Assembly: GCA_029582165.1 (NCBI GenBank)
Contig: CM055877.1
Span: forward strand, 31,454,241-31,518,240
From: Portulaca oleracea
Taxonomy: Eukaryota > Streptophyta > Magnoliopsida > Caryophyllales > Portulacaceae
DNA length: 64,000 nt
Reading direction: 5' to 3'
Shown here: positions 47,285 through 59,525 of the stretch, piece by piece
Position numbering within the stretch: position 1 is the first letter of the stretch
Layout: the number at the start of each line of letters is the position of its first letter
Position numbers and translations under genes: made by a program
Notes under the pieces: generated by a model
What the model was told of the DNA's origin: nothing
The model's input: only the letters and a program-made list of their open reading frames with translations
Databases searched by the model: none

Positions 47285-50200
47285 TGATGTATCCCAGACC
47301 CAAGGACCTTTAACTCAACAGGCTAGGAAACATCATAAGAACCCAAGGACCTCACGTATGACTCAATAACCCAAAAAAGTTGGGAAAAACAACCACAAAT
47401 GATGTAGTTATCTCCATAATGATGAGGGAACCAAGCATGAATAAACCATATAATGGCAAAGGACTCACGAAGGACATTCAGAATCGGATCAAAGGACCTT
47501 ACGTTGGTTCAGAGAAGCAACGCCAAAGGAAGTAAACATCAACTACGAATGGAGATTGATGTGCTTAACGCAAAGGGCGATTAGAACCAGATTCACACAC
47601 ACCATATAACATCAAGAAACTCACGAAGGTTCAAGAACTCATTGATGTATTACCGGATCAAGAAAGGTTCTTGATTCCAATAATACATGAAACACGTGTA
47701 ACCAAACAACAGAAGGGGGAATGGTTCACGAGATTAGGGAGAGAGAAGGGGAGGGTTCTCGTGAATTAGGGTTCTTTGTGGAGGATGTTTTGCCGAGAGG
47801 GCTTTTGTGGTTTCAAGATTCAAGAAAGATTGAATCTTGAACAGGAAGGGGATGAATGAGAGGAATCTTGGATGGAGGTTAGGAGGGGATTGACGTTAGG
47901 ATGGGGGAGAGAGAGGGAGGATGGCGTGAGGTAAGAAGAGGGGAGAGAGTGAAAGGTTGGCGTTTGATGTGAGAGAGAGTGTGAGGTTGTTAGGTTGTTG
48001 GAGGAGAGAGAAGGTTGTCATGGAGAGAGAGGGAAGAGAGGGGTGGCGTTTGAGAGAGGGGAAGGGTGACGATTTGTGGGGGGTTTTGAGGAGGTGGAGG
48101 TGGCGTTGGGATGAGGGGGGAGGTTAGAGGGTTGAATGTGACTTAACTATATTGACAGAAAGCTTACAATGTAATTACCTTAACTATATTGATAGAAAGG
48201 TAAGAACGGATAGATCTAGGTTTCCTAATTGAATCAACAAAAAGGACAACCTAGGGCTAACTTGATCTAGACCACAACCTAGGATCAAGCTCTTCCTAAC
48301 CACTTGGGTGCCAGACCAAGATACAATAGAAGAAAAGGGGTGAGAGTTTATCCAAACACTCGAGGGAAAGCTAAAAGCTTAAGGGGTTTCATATTTCTGA
48401 ATTGAATTTGAATTGATTGCCTTGAGAGGCTGCATCCCTATTTATACTATGAGAGTCCTAAAGGGACTAAAACTCTCCAACTTGGCGTGCAAGCCAAAGA
48501 GTTCTACTACTAGTGGTCTAATATATTCTACTCCTCCTTGGATTAGAATTCCTTATCCTAGGGGGAGTTGGTTGTAACAAACCTTATCCTAATTATCTTG
48601 GCTTTCCTAATCCGGATTGGATTAGTTACAAAATTAGCCAATTCCTAACTAGGAATTAAATCACACGACTATTCTAGCCTAATTAAAATAAACACACCAA
48701 AAACTAATTAAGCTAAAATAATTAAATTACATCCAAAAATCAAGATCATAAAATTGGGCTTGTAAACTTGACTTGGACGTGTAACCTTGGTGTTTTGGGC
48801 TTGACGTGACCTTGGCCCATCTTCTAGGATGTTTGGACATCCTCTTGAAATAAGCTACACACCATATGAATGGGCCTTCGTAGTTTAACTTTGTACCTTT
48901 CTTCGTTGGCCCATTTGATGTAGTTGAACCAAATATGCCCTGTTGGCCCTGTATGAGTCGAAGTCCTTTGGTGAAGGACCCTATGTGTATGATGGACCTT
49001 TAATTGGGCCTTCTTGATTGGGCCTAGGGGAATAAGCGTGGGCTGATTTCCATCACTCATTCAAACATATTTGAACTCAACACGAAGGAGTGGAAATGAT
49101 GTATATAAGCTCACCAAGGCACTGATTCAAGCAAGCTTATAACACCACAAGAACACCAATATCTCAGGACAGCAAATAACCACAACAATATGATGCAATA
49201 AGCATCAAGGAGCGAAAAACAAATGAAAGAAAAGATAGAGACAAGTATTTTCTCACTTGTTAGAGTACTTAAACACCTTCAAGTGAAAAGAATACCCGGG
49301 CAAGCTTGAAGGACTTCGTTTGGTTACAGAATTTAATCACCTTCCAAATGAGATCACAACAAGTCCACACAACACCACTAGATTGCCAAATCTAGATACT
49401 AGAGTGGAAACGAGAGTTTGAAAAACTCACAAACTAAGAACCTCTCGGTTTCTTGGGGTTTTGTATTTCATATAAGTTGTTGAGTTTCAAAATACAAAGG
49501 TTCATATATATAAGGCTCGGCTGGAAGCATGCAAGCAACCAAGCACACAAGCACACAAGTAGCTAAACCATCTAGAGTGAGGTTTCCTAATGAGGAAGAA
49601 ACCTCCTAAACGTCCTTAATTAAGCTAAATACAACTGATTAAGACTAATACATATCTTCACCATGAAGTACTCGTCCAAATGGGTTGCAAGGAGGACCAA
49701 TAGGAGCAACCCACGTGGCACTTCCCCATTGGAGTAATGTCCTTCACTTGGATCCCAATCCGTGCAAGACAAATGAAGAAACACAAGTGGTTTTGTTTCG
49801 AAGTCAGCTGGAACCTTCCTTGGACCTCTAATAATATTAGAAAACCGGACTCCATGTGAAAAGACCAAAATACCCTTGAAAGAACACCAAAATATCAAAC
49901 AGACCCCAAATAAAGGTCCTTATCGTACGTCCAGAAACAAACTGCTGTGTAGAACCCAAATGACCTTCAGACCAAGCAAACTTGGACATTATGGATAGCT
50001 CTTTGAACCTTCTACCAAAGTCTCCAAGGGCAAAGGTGGAGAAGAAGTCTAAACTTTGAGATAATGACACAAACAGAATAGGCATCATTCTGGATGAATG
50101 ACATTCTATCTATTTGCGTTCTTCTTGTCTTCATGGATGGACTATGTGACGTCCAAATATAAGGGAACCACAAGCACTAACTCAAAAGAACAAAATTAAC

Positions 50201-50289
50201 CTCATCATCACACTTCAAAAACAATCATCTTCAAGTAAACGTCCTCTACACATACCGAGATTTGAAATAGCTGCGCAGAATGCAAATGC
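47285..50289 (-). mobile_element. Family D LTR, minus strand, interrupted by C and truncated by E
   Basis: It begins (plus view) TGATGTATCCCAGACC, the inverse of the D end at 36035, and follows the D sequence of 29241-36035 without the G insertion. It stops at 50289 where element E begins, about 240 bp short of the D terminus. The left target duplication would be TTTTC (47280-47284). Whether it is a solo LTR or a longer D element cannot be told from the window. Confidence 0.87.
47643..49055 (-). mobile_element. Solo LTR of family C in D (minus strand)
   Basis: 1413 bp, plus view TGATGTATTACCGG to GGGCTGATTTCCATCA, flanked by CTCAT (47638-47642 and 49056-49060). It includes a GA-rich stretch near 47895-48130. 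Its minus-strand first 230 bp are open and encode the same C-terminal extension as 63227-63458. Confidence 0.93.
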
Positions 50290-51268
50290 TGATGCATAAT
50301 TGATGGCCTTATGCATCAAGGTCAACCTTGGAGACATCTAATACTCACCTAGAAGAAAGAAGAGCTCAAGTCTCTCATATATCTCTCTACTTGGAAGGGA
50401 TCAACTCATGTGGTCGTATACTTTTGCTCCTTAATTCAAGGACCATGAAGCTATCATAGAAGTCATCCTAGAGAGGATTAATCTACATTCCAAGAGCTTT
50501 CATATGGTTCAAGAATCTTTAAGTTTGGATGAGAATCAAAGGAGTTATTCATATTTGTAATATAGTTTAGTACATTGTTTTCTTTATGATGTAAGCATTA
50601 GGAAGAACGATGTAAGCCCTAAAGTGGCCTCTTGTACACGCCATAAGGGAGGAGTTCTACTATAAATACCCCCCTTAGGGTGCTTTGTAATTCATTCATA
50701 TACATTGAATTTTTAGATAAACAAACACATGGTGTGTTCTCTCTAGCTTTCATGCTAGGTTCTTTTCGTTTCTCTCTTGTGGGATTCGAATCATCCCCTT
50801 CTTCTAGCTACGGTTGGCATCCTTAGTGGTGAAAGGAAGGAGTTGAGGGTCTCTTGAAGGTGGTGTGGCTGTATCCTTCCAAGAGTCTTCAAAAGCCATC
50901 AACTATCCAACGTTCATTCATCCATCTATCATCCATCTCACGTCATCCATCAAGAATTGTTCATCCATCCAACAATTCTTCATCCATTCATCAAGAATTC
51001 AACAAGAATTCATCAAGCATCCAAGCTTCAACAAACGTGCATCCATTCAAACGCTTCATTCGTTCATCATCATTCATCATTCGTTTAACCATTCGTTCAT
51101 CTTTTCTATTCATTTGGTAATCATCATTCATAGTTCTTTCCATCCTTTTCATCCATTTCTATTCCATTTTGGTTCTTTGGAACTTTGAGAAAGGAGATTC
51201 CTATCTTCGTTTTTAAAGATCCTTAGATATTGTGTAATGAGATCATCCCTTGGTCCCATTATGCATCA
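50290..51268 (+). mobile_element. 5' LTR of element E
   Basis: 979 bp. It starts with a perfect 10-bp inverted repeat, TGATGCATAA and TTATGCATCA, around nine bases, and ends ATTATGCATCA. TATAAATA at 50661-50668. CATC/ATTC-rich near 50910-51110. Confidence 0.93.
50661..50668 (+). promoter_or_regulatory. TATA box of E 5' LTR
   Basis: TATAAATA followed by CCCCCCTTAGGG. The same box is at 59019-59026 in the 3' LTR fragment. Confidence 0.75.
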
Positions 51269-51272
51269 AAAT

Positions 51273-51285
51273 TGGTATTAGAGCC
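51273..51285 (+). other. Primer-binding site of E
   Basis: TGGTATTAGAGCC, one base different from the initiator-Met tRNA complement. Confidence 0.85.
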
Positions 51286-51547
51286 AAGGAGATTGATTCT
51301 CTTAGCTCTTGAACCATCTTTTACCCCATCTTTCCATCACAAATTCATCCCCCACCATCCCTACACTTCACGCCACCCATAAGTTCTTCCAAGAACTCAT
51401 CAAGAACTCATAAAGAACCATTAGCTCCACAAAGAACCCTTAAGCCCAAACACAATCCGAACCCCAAACACATCCCCTACACGCCCTTACGTGCTAACCT
51501 TCCTTCCATGAGTTTCTTGTGATCTTTGTGAATCAAGATAGGTTCTA

Positions 51548-53485
51548 ATGGCTAGCCCAAGCTCTCCTACAAAGTCCTCTCCATCGTCCCAGAAAATGTT
51601 GAGAAGATGAAACAAAGAATCAAGTATCTCTACAAGCATCTAGCATACTACATGCGCCTTCAAGATAGGGAGAATCTTGAGGAAGTATCAAGTAAATCAT
51701 CAAGTGGAGAAGGAGAAGAGGACGTTCCAAGAAGGAGGCGTGGATGTCCAAAGGAGGAAAGGTTCGACTTCAAAGTGGAGATCCCCGAATTTGTTGGTGA
51801 TCTTGATCCGGAAGTTTTCTTGGATTGGATACAAACCGTGGAAAGGGTCTTTGATCTCAAAGATGTGGAAGATGATAAGAAGGTCAAATATGTTGCCCTA
51901 AAGCTACGAAAACATGCAAGCATTTGGTGGACAAACTTGCAAAAGAAGCGGCAAGCAAAGGGGAAAGATAAGGTGCGTACATGGGATAAGATGAAAAGAA
52001 AGCTCCAAGAAAAGTTCCTACCATCTAGCTACCTACGTGACAACTACTACAAATTGCAAAGATTGGTCCAAGGAGGAAGAAGCGTGGAGGAGTACACAAA
52101 GGAATTTGAGCATCTACTTTGGAGGTGTGATCTTAAGGAGGTCGATCCACAAACTTTGATGCGTTATCTTTTTGGTCTTAATGATGGGATTAGACACGTT
52201 GGGAATTACAACCATACAAAACTTTGGATTAATTGAGCTCCTTGTCCCTTAAAGTTGAAAACAAAGGAGAAATAAGGAAAGAAGTCTCAAGTAAATACCA
52301 AACTCCAAGAAACGCCCACCCTCGTCCCATCAGACCCTCCACCATCCACGAAACACATTCACATAAAAACTCCACAAAATCAGCCCCATCCATCCCTAAA
52401 CCTCACGTCTAAGAGACCAAACCCATAGCATCAAGAAGGTGTTTCGATGCGAGGTTGGGACATTATGCCGGAGTGTCCAAACAAGCGAGTAGTGTCTTTG
52501 GTGGAATACCAAAGTGCTTTATATGTAAATGAGTATGAGAGAAGAAGAAGTTAGGGTTGACGCCAAAGAAGAGGAAGATGTAGTAGAAGAATATGTGGAA
52601 GAGCCGGATGAAGGAGAACTACTTGTGGTAGAAAGGGCCTTGAATATCACAAATGTGCCGAAAGATCAACTACAAAGAGAAGCAATTTTTCACTCTCGTT
52701 GTACCATTCAAGGGAGAGTATGCCCCTTGATCATAGATGGAGGAAGTTGCACCAATGCCACCTCTACAACAATGGTCAAGAAGTTGCAAATGGAGATTAG
52801 CCCACATCCCACACCCTACACAATACAATGGCTAAACCTTGGGCAAGGCATTCGTGTGGATCAACGAGTTTTGGTGAGTCTTTCAATTGGAAAGAATTAT
52901 CAAGATTCATTGTGGTGTGATATAGTTCCCATGGATACTTGTCATGTTTTATTGGGAAGACCATGGTTATATGATAGACATGTCATACATGATGGGAGGG
53001 CCAACACTTACACTCTCACCATCAACCAAAAGAGGATCACTTTGGCACCTCTTGATCCACCATCTCGGCAAAAGGAGGAGAAACGTCATATTGTGTCAAT
53101 TGTGAAGATGGAGTATCAAGGGCATGAAGAATATAAGGATCCTATTCTTACACATTTGGAGAAGAATGAAACGGATCCAAGTATCCATCACAATTTGAAA
53201 CTTCCCACGAAGCATATCTTCCATGAGCATCCAAAAGATATCTACTTAGATCACTTGGTTGAAAAGCCGAAAATTCGAAAGGATGAAATAGCCCAAGTCA
53301 TCAAAGTGCATTGTTTCATGCTAAATGACAAGGGTAAAGTGGTAAGAATAGACTTGGGAAGTGAGAAGCAACGTGAACAACCCACGTTTAAGAAGTTCAT
53401 CAAAGGAATCTATGATGACTTCAAAGCTTTCAAGAAGAAAGTCTTTATGAAGAAGGCAAGTGAGAGTGGATTTTCCAAAGTTTGA
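51548..53485 (+). pseudogene. Gag-protease polyprotein of element E (broken)
   Basis: ATG at 51548 (MASPSSPTKS, like F), frame lost after about 20 codons near 51590. Gag domain open at 51607-52236 (FDFKVEIPEFVGDLDPEVF, WWTNLQKK). A disturbed stretch at 52195-52530, with many small losses, destroys the end of gag and the zinc knuckle. Protease and tail are open from 52529: IDGGSCTN, LLGRPWLYDR, then a tail with MLNDKGKVVRIDLG and IKGIYDDFKAFKKKVF ending at 53485. As in F, no polymerase is present and the tail occupies its place. A plausible gag donor before its damage. Confidence 0.9.
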
Positions 53486-53512
53486 GGGCAAACTTTTTCA
53501 ACCGGGGGTGTA
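53486..53512 (+). other. Polypurine tract region of E
   Basis: GAGGGCAAACTTTTTCAACC followed by GGGGGTGTA directly before the 3' LTR TGATGCATAATTG. Confidence 0.8.
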
Positions 53513-53535
53513 TGATGCATAATTGATGGCCTTAT

Positions 53536-54965
53536 TTATGTATTACCGGATCAAGAAGGGTTCTTGATTTCTATAATACATGAAACACGTGTAACCAAAC
53601 AACAGAAGGGGGGAATGGTTCACGAGATTAGGGAGAGAGAAGGCGAAGGTTCTCGAGAATTAGGGTTCTTTGTGGAGGATGTTTTGCCGAGAGGGTTTTG
53701 TGGTTTCAAGATTCAAGAAAGATTGAATCTTGAACAGGAAGGGAATGAATGAGAGGAATCTTGTATGGAGGTTAGGAGGGGATTGACGTTGGGATGGGGA
53801 AGAGAGAGGGAGGTTGGCGTGAGATAAGAAGAGGGGAGAGAGAGAAAGTTGGCGTTGATGTGAGAGAGAGTGTGAGGTTATTAGGTTGTTGGAGGAGAGA
53901 GAAGGTTGTTATGGAGAGAGAGGGAAAAGAGGGGTGGCGTTGGAGAGAGGGGAAGGGTAACGATTTGTGGGGGGGTTTTGAGGAGGTGGAGGTGGCGTTG
54001 GGATGAGGGGGAAGGATAGAGGGTTGAATGTGACTTAATTGTATTGACAGAAAGCTCACAATGTAATTAGCTTAACTATATTGATAGAAATGTAAGAACG
54101 GATAGATCTAGGTTTCCTAATTGAATCCCCAAAAAGGACAACCTAGGGCTAACTTGATCTAGACCGCAACCTAGGATCAAGCTCTTCCTAACCACTTGGG
54201 TGCCAGACCAAGATACAATAGAAGAAAAGGGGTGAGAGTTTATCCAAACACTCGAGGGAAAGCTAAAAGCTTAAGGGGTTTCATATTTCTGAATTGAATT
54301 TGAATTGATTGCCTTGAGAGGCTACATCCCTATTTATACTATGAGAGTCCTAAAGGGACTAAAACTCTCCAACTTGGCGTGCAAGCCAAAGAGTTCTAAT
54401 ACTAGTGGTCTAATCTATTCTACTCCTCCTTGGATTAGAATTCCTTATCCTAGGGGGAGTTGGTTTGTAACAAACCTTATCCTAATAACAAACCTTATCC
54501 TAATCATCTTGGCTTTCCTAATCCGGATTGGATTAGTTACAAAATTAACAAATTCCTAACTAGGAATTAAATCACACGACTATTCTAGCCTAATTAAAAT
54601 AAACACACCAAAAACTAATTAAGCTATAATAATTAAATTACATCCAAAAATCAAGATCATAAAATTGGGCTTGTAAACTTGACTTGGACGCGTAACCTTG
54701 GTGTTTTGGGCTTGGCGTGACCTTGGCCCATCTTCTAGGATGTTTGGACATCCTCTTGAAATAAGCTACACACCATATGAATAGGCCTTCGTAGTTCAAC
54801 TTTGTACATTTCTTCGTTGGCCCATTTGATGTAGTTGAACCAAATATGCCACTGTGCCTCAGATGAGTCGAAGTCCTTTGATGAAGGACCCTATGTGTAT
54901 GATGGACCTTTAATTGGGCCTTCTCGATTGGGCCTAGGGGAATAAGCGTGGGCTGATTTCCATCA
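53536..54965 (-). mobile_element. 3' LTR of minus-strand C element
   Basis: 1430 bp. The GA-rich block at 53765-54010 is the complement of the CT-rich block of other C LTRs. It contains a doubled 17-bp motif ACAAACCTTATCCTAAT near 54470, single in the copy at 47643-49055. Confidence 0.9.
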
Positions 54966-56980
54966 TTCCCCTCTAGTTGAAAGAAGTTTGTCCTCAAACT
55001 TGGAGATTCAAGTTCAAAGACTTCAACTAACCCAACTGTAATCTTCACATGGATCAGGACCTCCACATGAATCATGATTGTGCCAATGACCTCCACGTGA
55101 ATCAGGACCTTCACGTGAACCATGGTTGCTTTAATAATCTCCACGTGAATCAGTGTCTTCACGTGAACTGTGACTCCTTCGATAGATTGAAATCCGTTAT
55201 CCTCCATGAACCTTGGGTCCCCAAAGGTGAGACCAAGGCTAGGCAGATCTTCAGCAGTCTGCTTTACGTGACTTAGGGCCTCCATAATAGATGGGGGATG
55301 GCGAGTGTGACCCTTCACGTGGACAAAGGTGTCCTCATTAGATCTGAGTTGGACCCTCTTCATTGGGTTTGGCCCTCCATCATTCTCCATGAATCTTGGG
55401 TCTTCATAGGTGAGCCCAAGGCTATGTGAATCAGCTGAGGGATGGTCCGCTTGAGATAGAACGATTCCAATACCAACTCCAGGAGCATCACACTTAGCCT
55501 TACACTTCTTATCAAAGCTTGGTATGGCTAGGGCAGGTGTGGTGCAGAGTTTCTCCTTGTTGATGTCGAACACTTGCCGGGATGTTGGAGTCCACGAGAA
55601 CTCCTTAGACTTTAGTAGAATAGTGTTGAAATTCTTCACAAACCTCTTATAGAAAGAAGTCAAGTCGTGGAAAATTCGATCATCAAGAATACTTGTTGGA
55701 GTAGACCACTCCTTGCTAGCGTTGACCTTTTCTTCATCAATCTTGGTCACTTGGTTGAAGGTACATAGCCAAGAGACTATGTTGTTGATGAAGAAGAAGC
55801 TCTTGACGGATTACCTTTGAGCTTCACGTGAGCCAAGGTCTCCAAAACAGATTGGAGGTGAAAGACGTGACCTTTCTCACTTTTGCTATTCACAAGTATA
55901 TCTCCGAAGTAGATAACGATACTTTTGCTAATAAGTGGCTTCAAAACCTGATTCAACAATCTCATAACAGTAAAGAGAGTGTTAGTTAGACCACAAGGTG
56001 GGACTAACCATTCATAGAGGCATCCTTTGGTTTCAGCAGTGTCCCCTTCTTGAATTTGAGCCTGGCAGGACCCACTTCGTGGATTGACCTTTGGAATGTC
56101 GTGGGTACCAAGTAGCTCACCCACTAGATCTTTACTTCTAGGAAACCTATACTTGGTAGTAACCTTGTTGGTGCACAGACGTTGGTTTCCCTCTTCTTTT
56201 GGAACCAAAAGGGTAGGAGTGGCACATGGACTGGGTGTCTTTCCGATCATACCCTTTTCTAGAAGATCTTCATCTTGCCTTTGAACCTTTGGAACATCAC
56301 TACGGTTCACGTGTTGTTGGACTTCACGTGGAGTGGATATTGTTGATGTTCTCTTGTATGAGCTCTCGTGAAGAGTGGCGAGAGGGGGTTCTTGTGTGGG
56401 CTTTTCATGGCTATGATCTGTGTTTGGGTCTGAGGGAGCGATCTCCTTATGCTCACTAAACTCAGGGTGTTCAGTGGTCATAGAAGTGATGGAATTTGGA
56501 TCACTCTCTTTGGGTAGGGACGGATTGGCTATTTTAAGTGGAGCTAGGGTGATTTTTTTGTGGTTGAACCTGAAGGTGTAGGTGTTGGCTTTTCCATCAT
56601 GCATCACACTCCTGTCAAATAACCATGGTCTTCCAAGCAGAATATGACAAGCATCCATAGGCAAAACGTCACACCATAAAGATTCTTGAAAAGATTTGCC
56701 AATAGAAAAGCTTACCAAACATCTTTGTGTTACTTGTAAACCTTCACCCTGATTGAGCCACATGATGGTGTAGGGATTTGGATGGGGACTTGTTTCCAGC
56801 TGAAGTTTGTCCACCATAGTAGTTGACGCCATATTGGTGCTGCTTCCACCATCAATCATCAAAGAGCAGACCTTTCCTTTGATTGTGCAACGAGACTGAA
56901 AGATAGCTTCGTTATTCTTGATCTTCTGGAACAATCGAATTGTTGAGGATCCTCCTCATGAAGAACAATTCGTGAGCCAT
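54638..56980 (-). pseudogene. Degenerate protease-RT remnant of minus-strand C element
   Basis: ATG at 56980 with MAHELFF is fused within a few codons to RRIL, which in the plus-strand C copy follows the acidic region. Capsid and zinc knuckle are therefore deleted. A small frameshift follows; then 386 codons are open to 55777 with protease IDGGSSTN (Asp codon at 56853-56851), LLGRPWLFDR and RT-like CGLTNTLFTVMRLLNQ. The RT active-site block reads YFGDIL, so the first catalytic aspartate is glycine. A second frame (from 55750) covers the end of RT and start of RNase H (SFYKRFVKNF, GVGIGIVLSQ), then repeats of HVKVLIHVE type, and runs across the polypurine tract into the LTR to 54638. Integrase is missing. 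Confidence 0.88.
55030..55180 (-). repeat. Imperfect CACGTGAA(T)CAGGACC repeats before the C polypurine tract
   Basis: About six or seven imperfect units of 18-24 bp, several containing the palindrome CACGTG. They encode repeated HVEVLIHVK-like stretches on the minus strand. A shorter version is at 63065-63150 in the plus-strand C element. Confidence 0.8.
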
Positions 56981-57099
56981 GGTAGGGGTTTGGAACGTCC
57001 AGATTGACGTTGGGTAGGGAAGGGAATGTGTTTGGGCTGTTTGTGGAGTTTAGGGTTGCAGGTTGGTACTAATGAATTGAAGGTTATGTGTTTGGTACT

Positions 57100-57182
57100 G
57101 CAGGTTAAGCTTGTGGACTTGCAGGTTAAGCTTTTGGACTTGCAGGTTAAGCTTTAGACTTGCAGGTTAAGCCTTTGGATTT
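57100..57182 (-). repeat. 21-bp minisatellite in C leader
   Basis: Four units of 20-21 bp, plus view GCAGGTTAAGC + TTGTGGACTT and variants, between PBS and coding region. The plus-strand C element has a related three-unit array at 61012-61072 with a different second half. Confidence 0.88.
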
Positions 57183-57238
57183 GAAGGTTACGTGTTTGAT
57201 TTACACTCAACACTAACCTAGAGCTCTGATACCACTTT

Positions 57239-58665
57239 TGATGTATTACCGGATCAAGAAGGGTTCTTGATTTCAATAATACATGAAACACGTGTAACCA
57301 AACAACAGAAGGGGGGAATGGTTCACGAGATTAGGGAGAGAGAAGGCGAAGGTTCTCGTGAATTAGGGTTCTTTGTGGAGGATGTTTTGCCGAGAGGGCT
57401 TTGTGGTTTCAAGATTCAAGAAAGATTGAATCTTGAACAGGAAGGGAATGAATGAGAGGAATCTTGTATGGAGGTTAGGAGGGGATTGACGTTGGGATGG
57501 GGAAGAGAGAGGGAGGTTGGCGTGAGATAAGAAGAGGGGAGAGAGAGAAATTTGGCGTTGATGTGAGAGAGAGTGTGAGGTTGTTAGGTTGTTGGAGGAG
57601 AGAGAAGGTTGTTATGGAGAGAGAGGGAAAAGAGGGGTGGCGTTAGAGAGAGGGGAAGGGTGACGATTTGTGGGGGGGTTTTGAGGAGGTGGAGGTGGCG
57701 TTGGGATGAGGGGGAAGGATAGAGGTTGAATGTGACTTAAGCGTATTGTGAAGCTCACAATGTAATTAGCTTAACTATATTGATAGAAAGGTAAGAACGG
57801 ATAGATCTAGGTTTCCTAATTGAATCCATAAAAAGGACAACCTAGGGCTAACTTGATCTAGACCGCAACCTAGGATCAAGCTCTTCCTAACCACTTGGGT
57901 GCCAGACCAAGATACAATAGAAGAAAAGGGGTGAGAGTTTATCCAAACACTCGAGGGAAAGCTAAAAGCTTGAGGGGTTTCATATTTCTGAATTGAATTT
58001 GAATTGATTGCCTTGAGAGGCTGCATCCCTATTTATACTATGAGAGTCCTAAAGGGACTAAAACTCTCCAACTTGGCGTGCAAGCCAAAGAGTTCTACTA
58101 CTAGTGGTCTAATCTATTCTACTCCTCCTTGGATTAGAATTCCTTATCCTAGGGGGAGTTGGTTTGTAACAAACCTTATCCTAATAACAAACATTATCCT
58201 AATCATCTTGGCTTTCCTAATCCGGATTGGATTAGTTACAAAATTAACCAATTCCTAACTAGGAATTAAATCACACGACTATTCTAGCCTAATTAAAATA
58301 AACACACCAAAAACTAATTAAGCTAAAATAATTAAATTACATCCAAAAATCAAGATCATAAAATTGGGCTTGTAAACTTGACTTGGACGTGTAACCTTGG
58401 TGTTTTGGGCTTCGCGTGACCTTGGACCATCTTCTAGGATGTTTGGACATCCTCTTGAAATAAGCTACACACCATATGAATGGGCCTTCGTAGTTCAACT
58501 TTGTACCTTTCTTCGTTGGCCCATTTGATGTAGTTGAACCAACTATGCCCTGTTGGCCCTGTATGAGTCGAAGTCCTTTGATGAAGGACCCTATGTGTAT
58601 AATGGACCTTTAATTGGGCCTTCTCGATTGGGCCTAGGGGAATAAGCGTGGGCTGATTGCCATCA
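57239..58665 (-). mobile_element. 5' LTR of minus-strand C element
   Basis: 1427 bp. The PBS lies on its left: AGTGGTATCAGAGC on the minus strand (57221-57234). It faces the plus-strand C LTR at 59526 in inverted orientation. Confidence 0.92.
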
Positions 58666-59525
58666 CTTATGCATCAAGGTCAACCATGGAGACATCTAAT
58701 ACTCACCTAGAAGAAAGAAGAGCTCAAGTCTCTCATATATCTCTCTACTTGGAAGGGATTAACTCATGTGGTCGTATACTTTTGCTCCTTAATTCAAGGA
58801 CCATGAACCTATCATAGAAGTCATCCTAGAGAGGATTAATCTACATTCCAAGAGCTTTCATATGGTTCAAGAATCTTTAAGTTTGGATGAGAATCAAAGG
58901 AGTTATTCATATTTGTAATATAGTTTAGTACATTGTTTTCTTTATAATGTAAGCATTAGGAAGAATGATGTAAGCCCTAAAGTGGCCTCTTGTACACGCC
59001 ATAAGGGAGGAGTTCTACTATAAATACCCCCCTTAGGGTGCTTTGTAATTCATTCATATACATTGAATTTTTAGATAAACAAACACATGGTGTGTTCTCT
59101 CTAGCTTTCATGCTAGGTTCTTTTCGTTTCTCTCTTGTGGGATTCGAATCATCCCCTTCTTCTAGCTAAGGTTGGCATCCTTAGTGGTGAAAGGAAGGAA
59201 TTGAGGGTCTCTTAAAGGTGGTGTGGCTGTATCCTTCCAAGAGTCTTCAAAAGCCATCAACTATCCAACGTTCATTCATCCATCTATCATCCAACTCACG
59301 TCATCCATCAAGAATTGTTCATCCATCCAACAATTCTTCATGCATTCATTAAGAATTCAACAAGAATTCATCAAGCATTCAACAAGAAGCATTCGTTCTT
59401 CATCAACACATCCAAGCTTCAACAAACGTGCATCCATTCAAACGCTTCATTCGTTCATCATCATTTATCATTCGTTTAACCATTCGTTCATCTTTTCTAT
59501 TCATTTGGTAATCATCTTTCGTAGT
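58666..59525 (+). mobile_element. Middle fragment of E 3' LTR between two C insertions
   Basis: Continues the E LTR from 53535 and matches 50308-51140 with few changes, including TATAAATA at 59019-59026 and an extra CATT-rich segment near 59385. It ends at GTAGT, the left target duplication of the plus-strand C element. Confidence 0.9.

Larger units (their letters stand above)
53536..58665 (-). mobile_element. Family C element, minus strand, gag deleted
   Basis: 5130 bp with LTRs 53536-54965 and 57239-58665, internal region 2273 bp, target duplications CTTAT (53531-53535 and 58666-58670), inserted 23 bp into the E 3' LTR. The outer left base pattern is TTATGT instead of TGATGT, a change in the LTR end. 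Non-autonomous: gag removed, polymerase degenerate. Confidence 0.93.

Noticed and set aside
53765..54010. GA-rich stretch as a functional GAGA element
   Set aside because: Low-complexity block present in all C LTRs with variable length. No specific site can be argued from the sequence.
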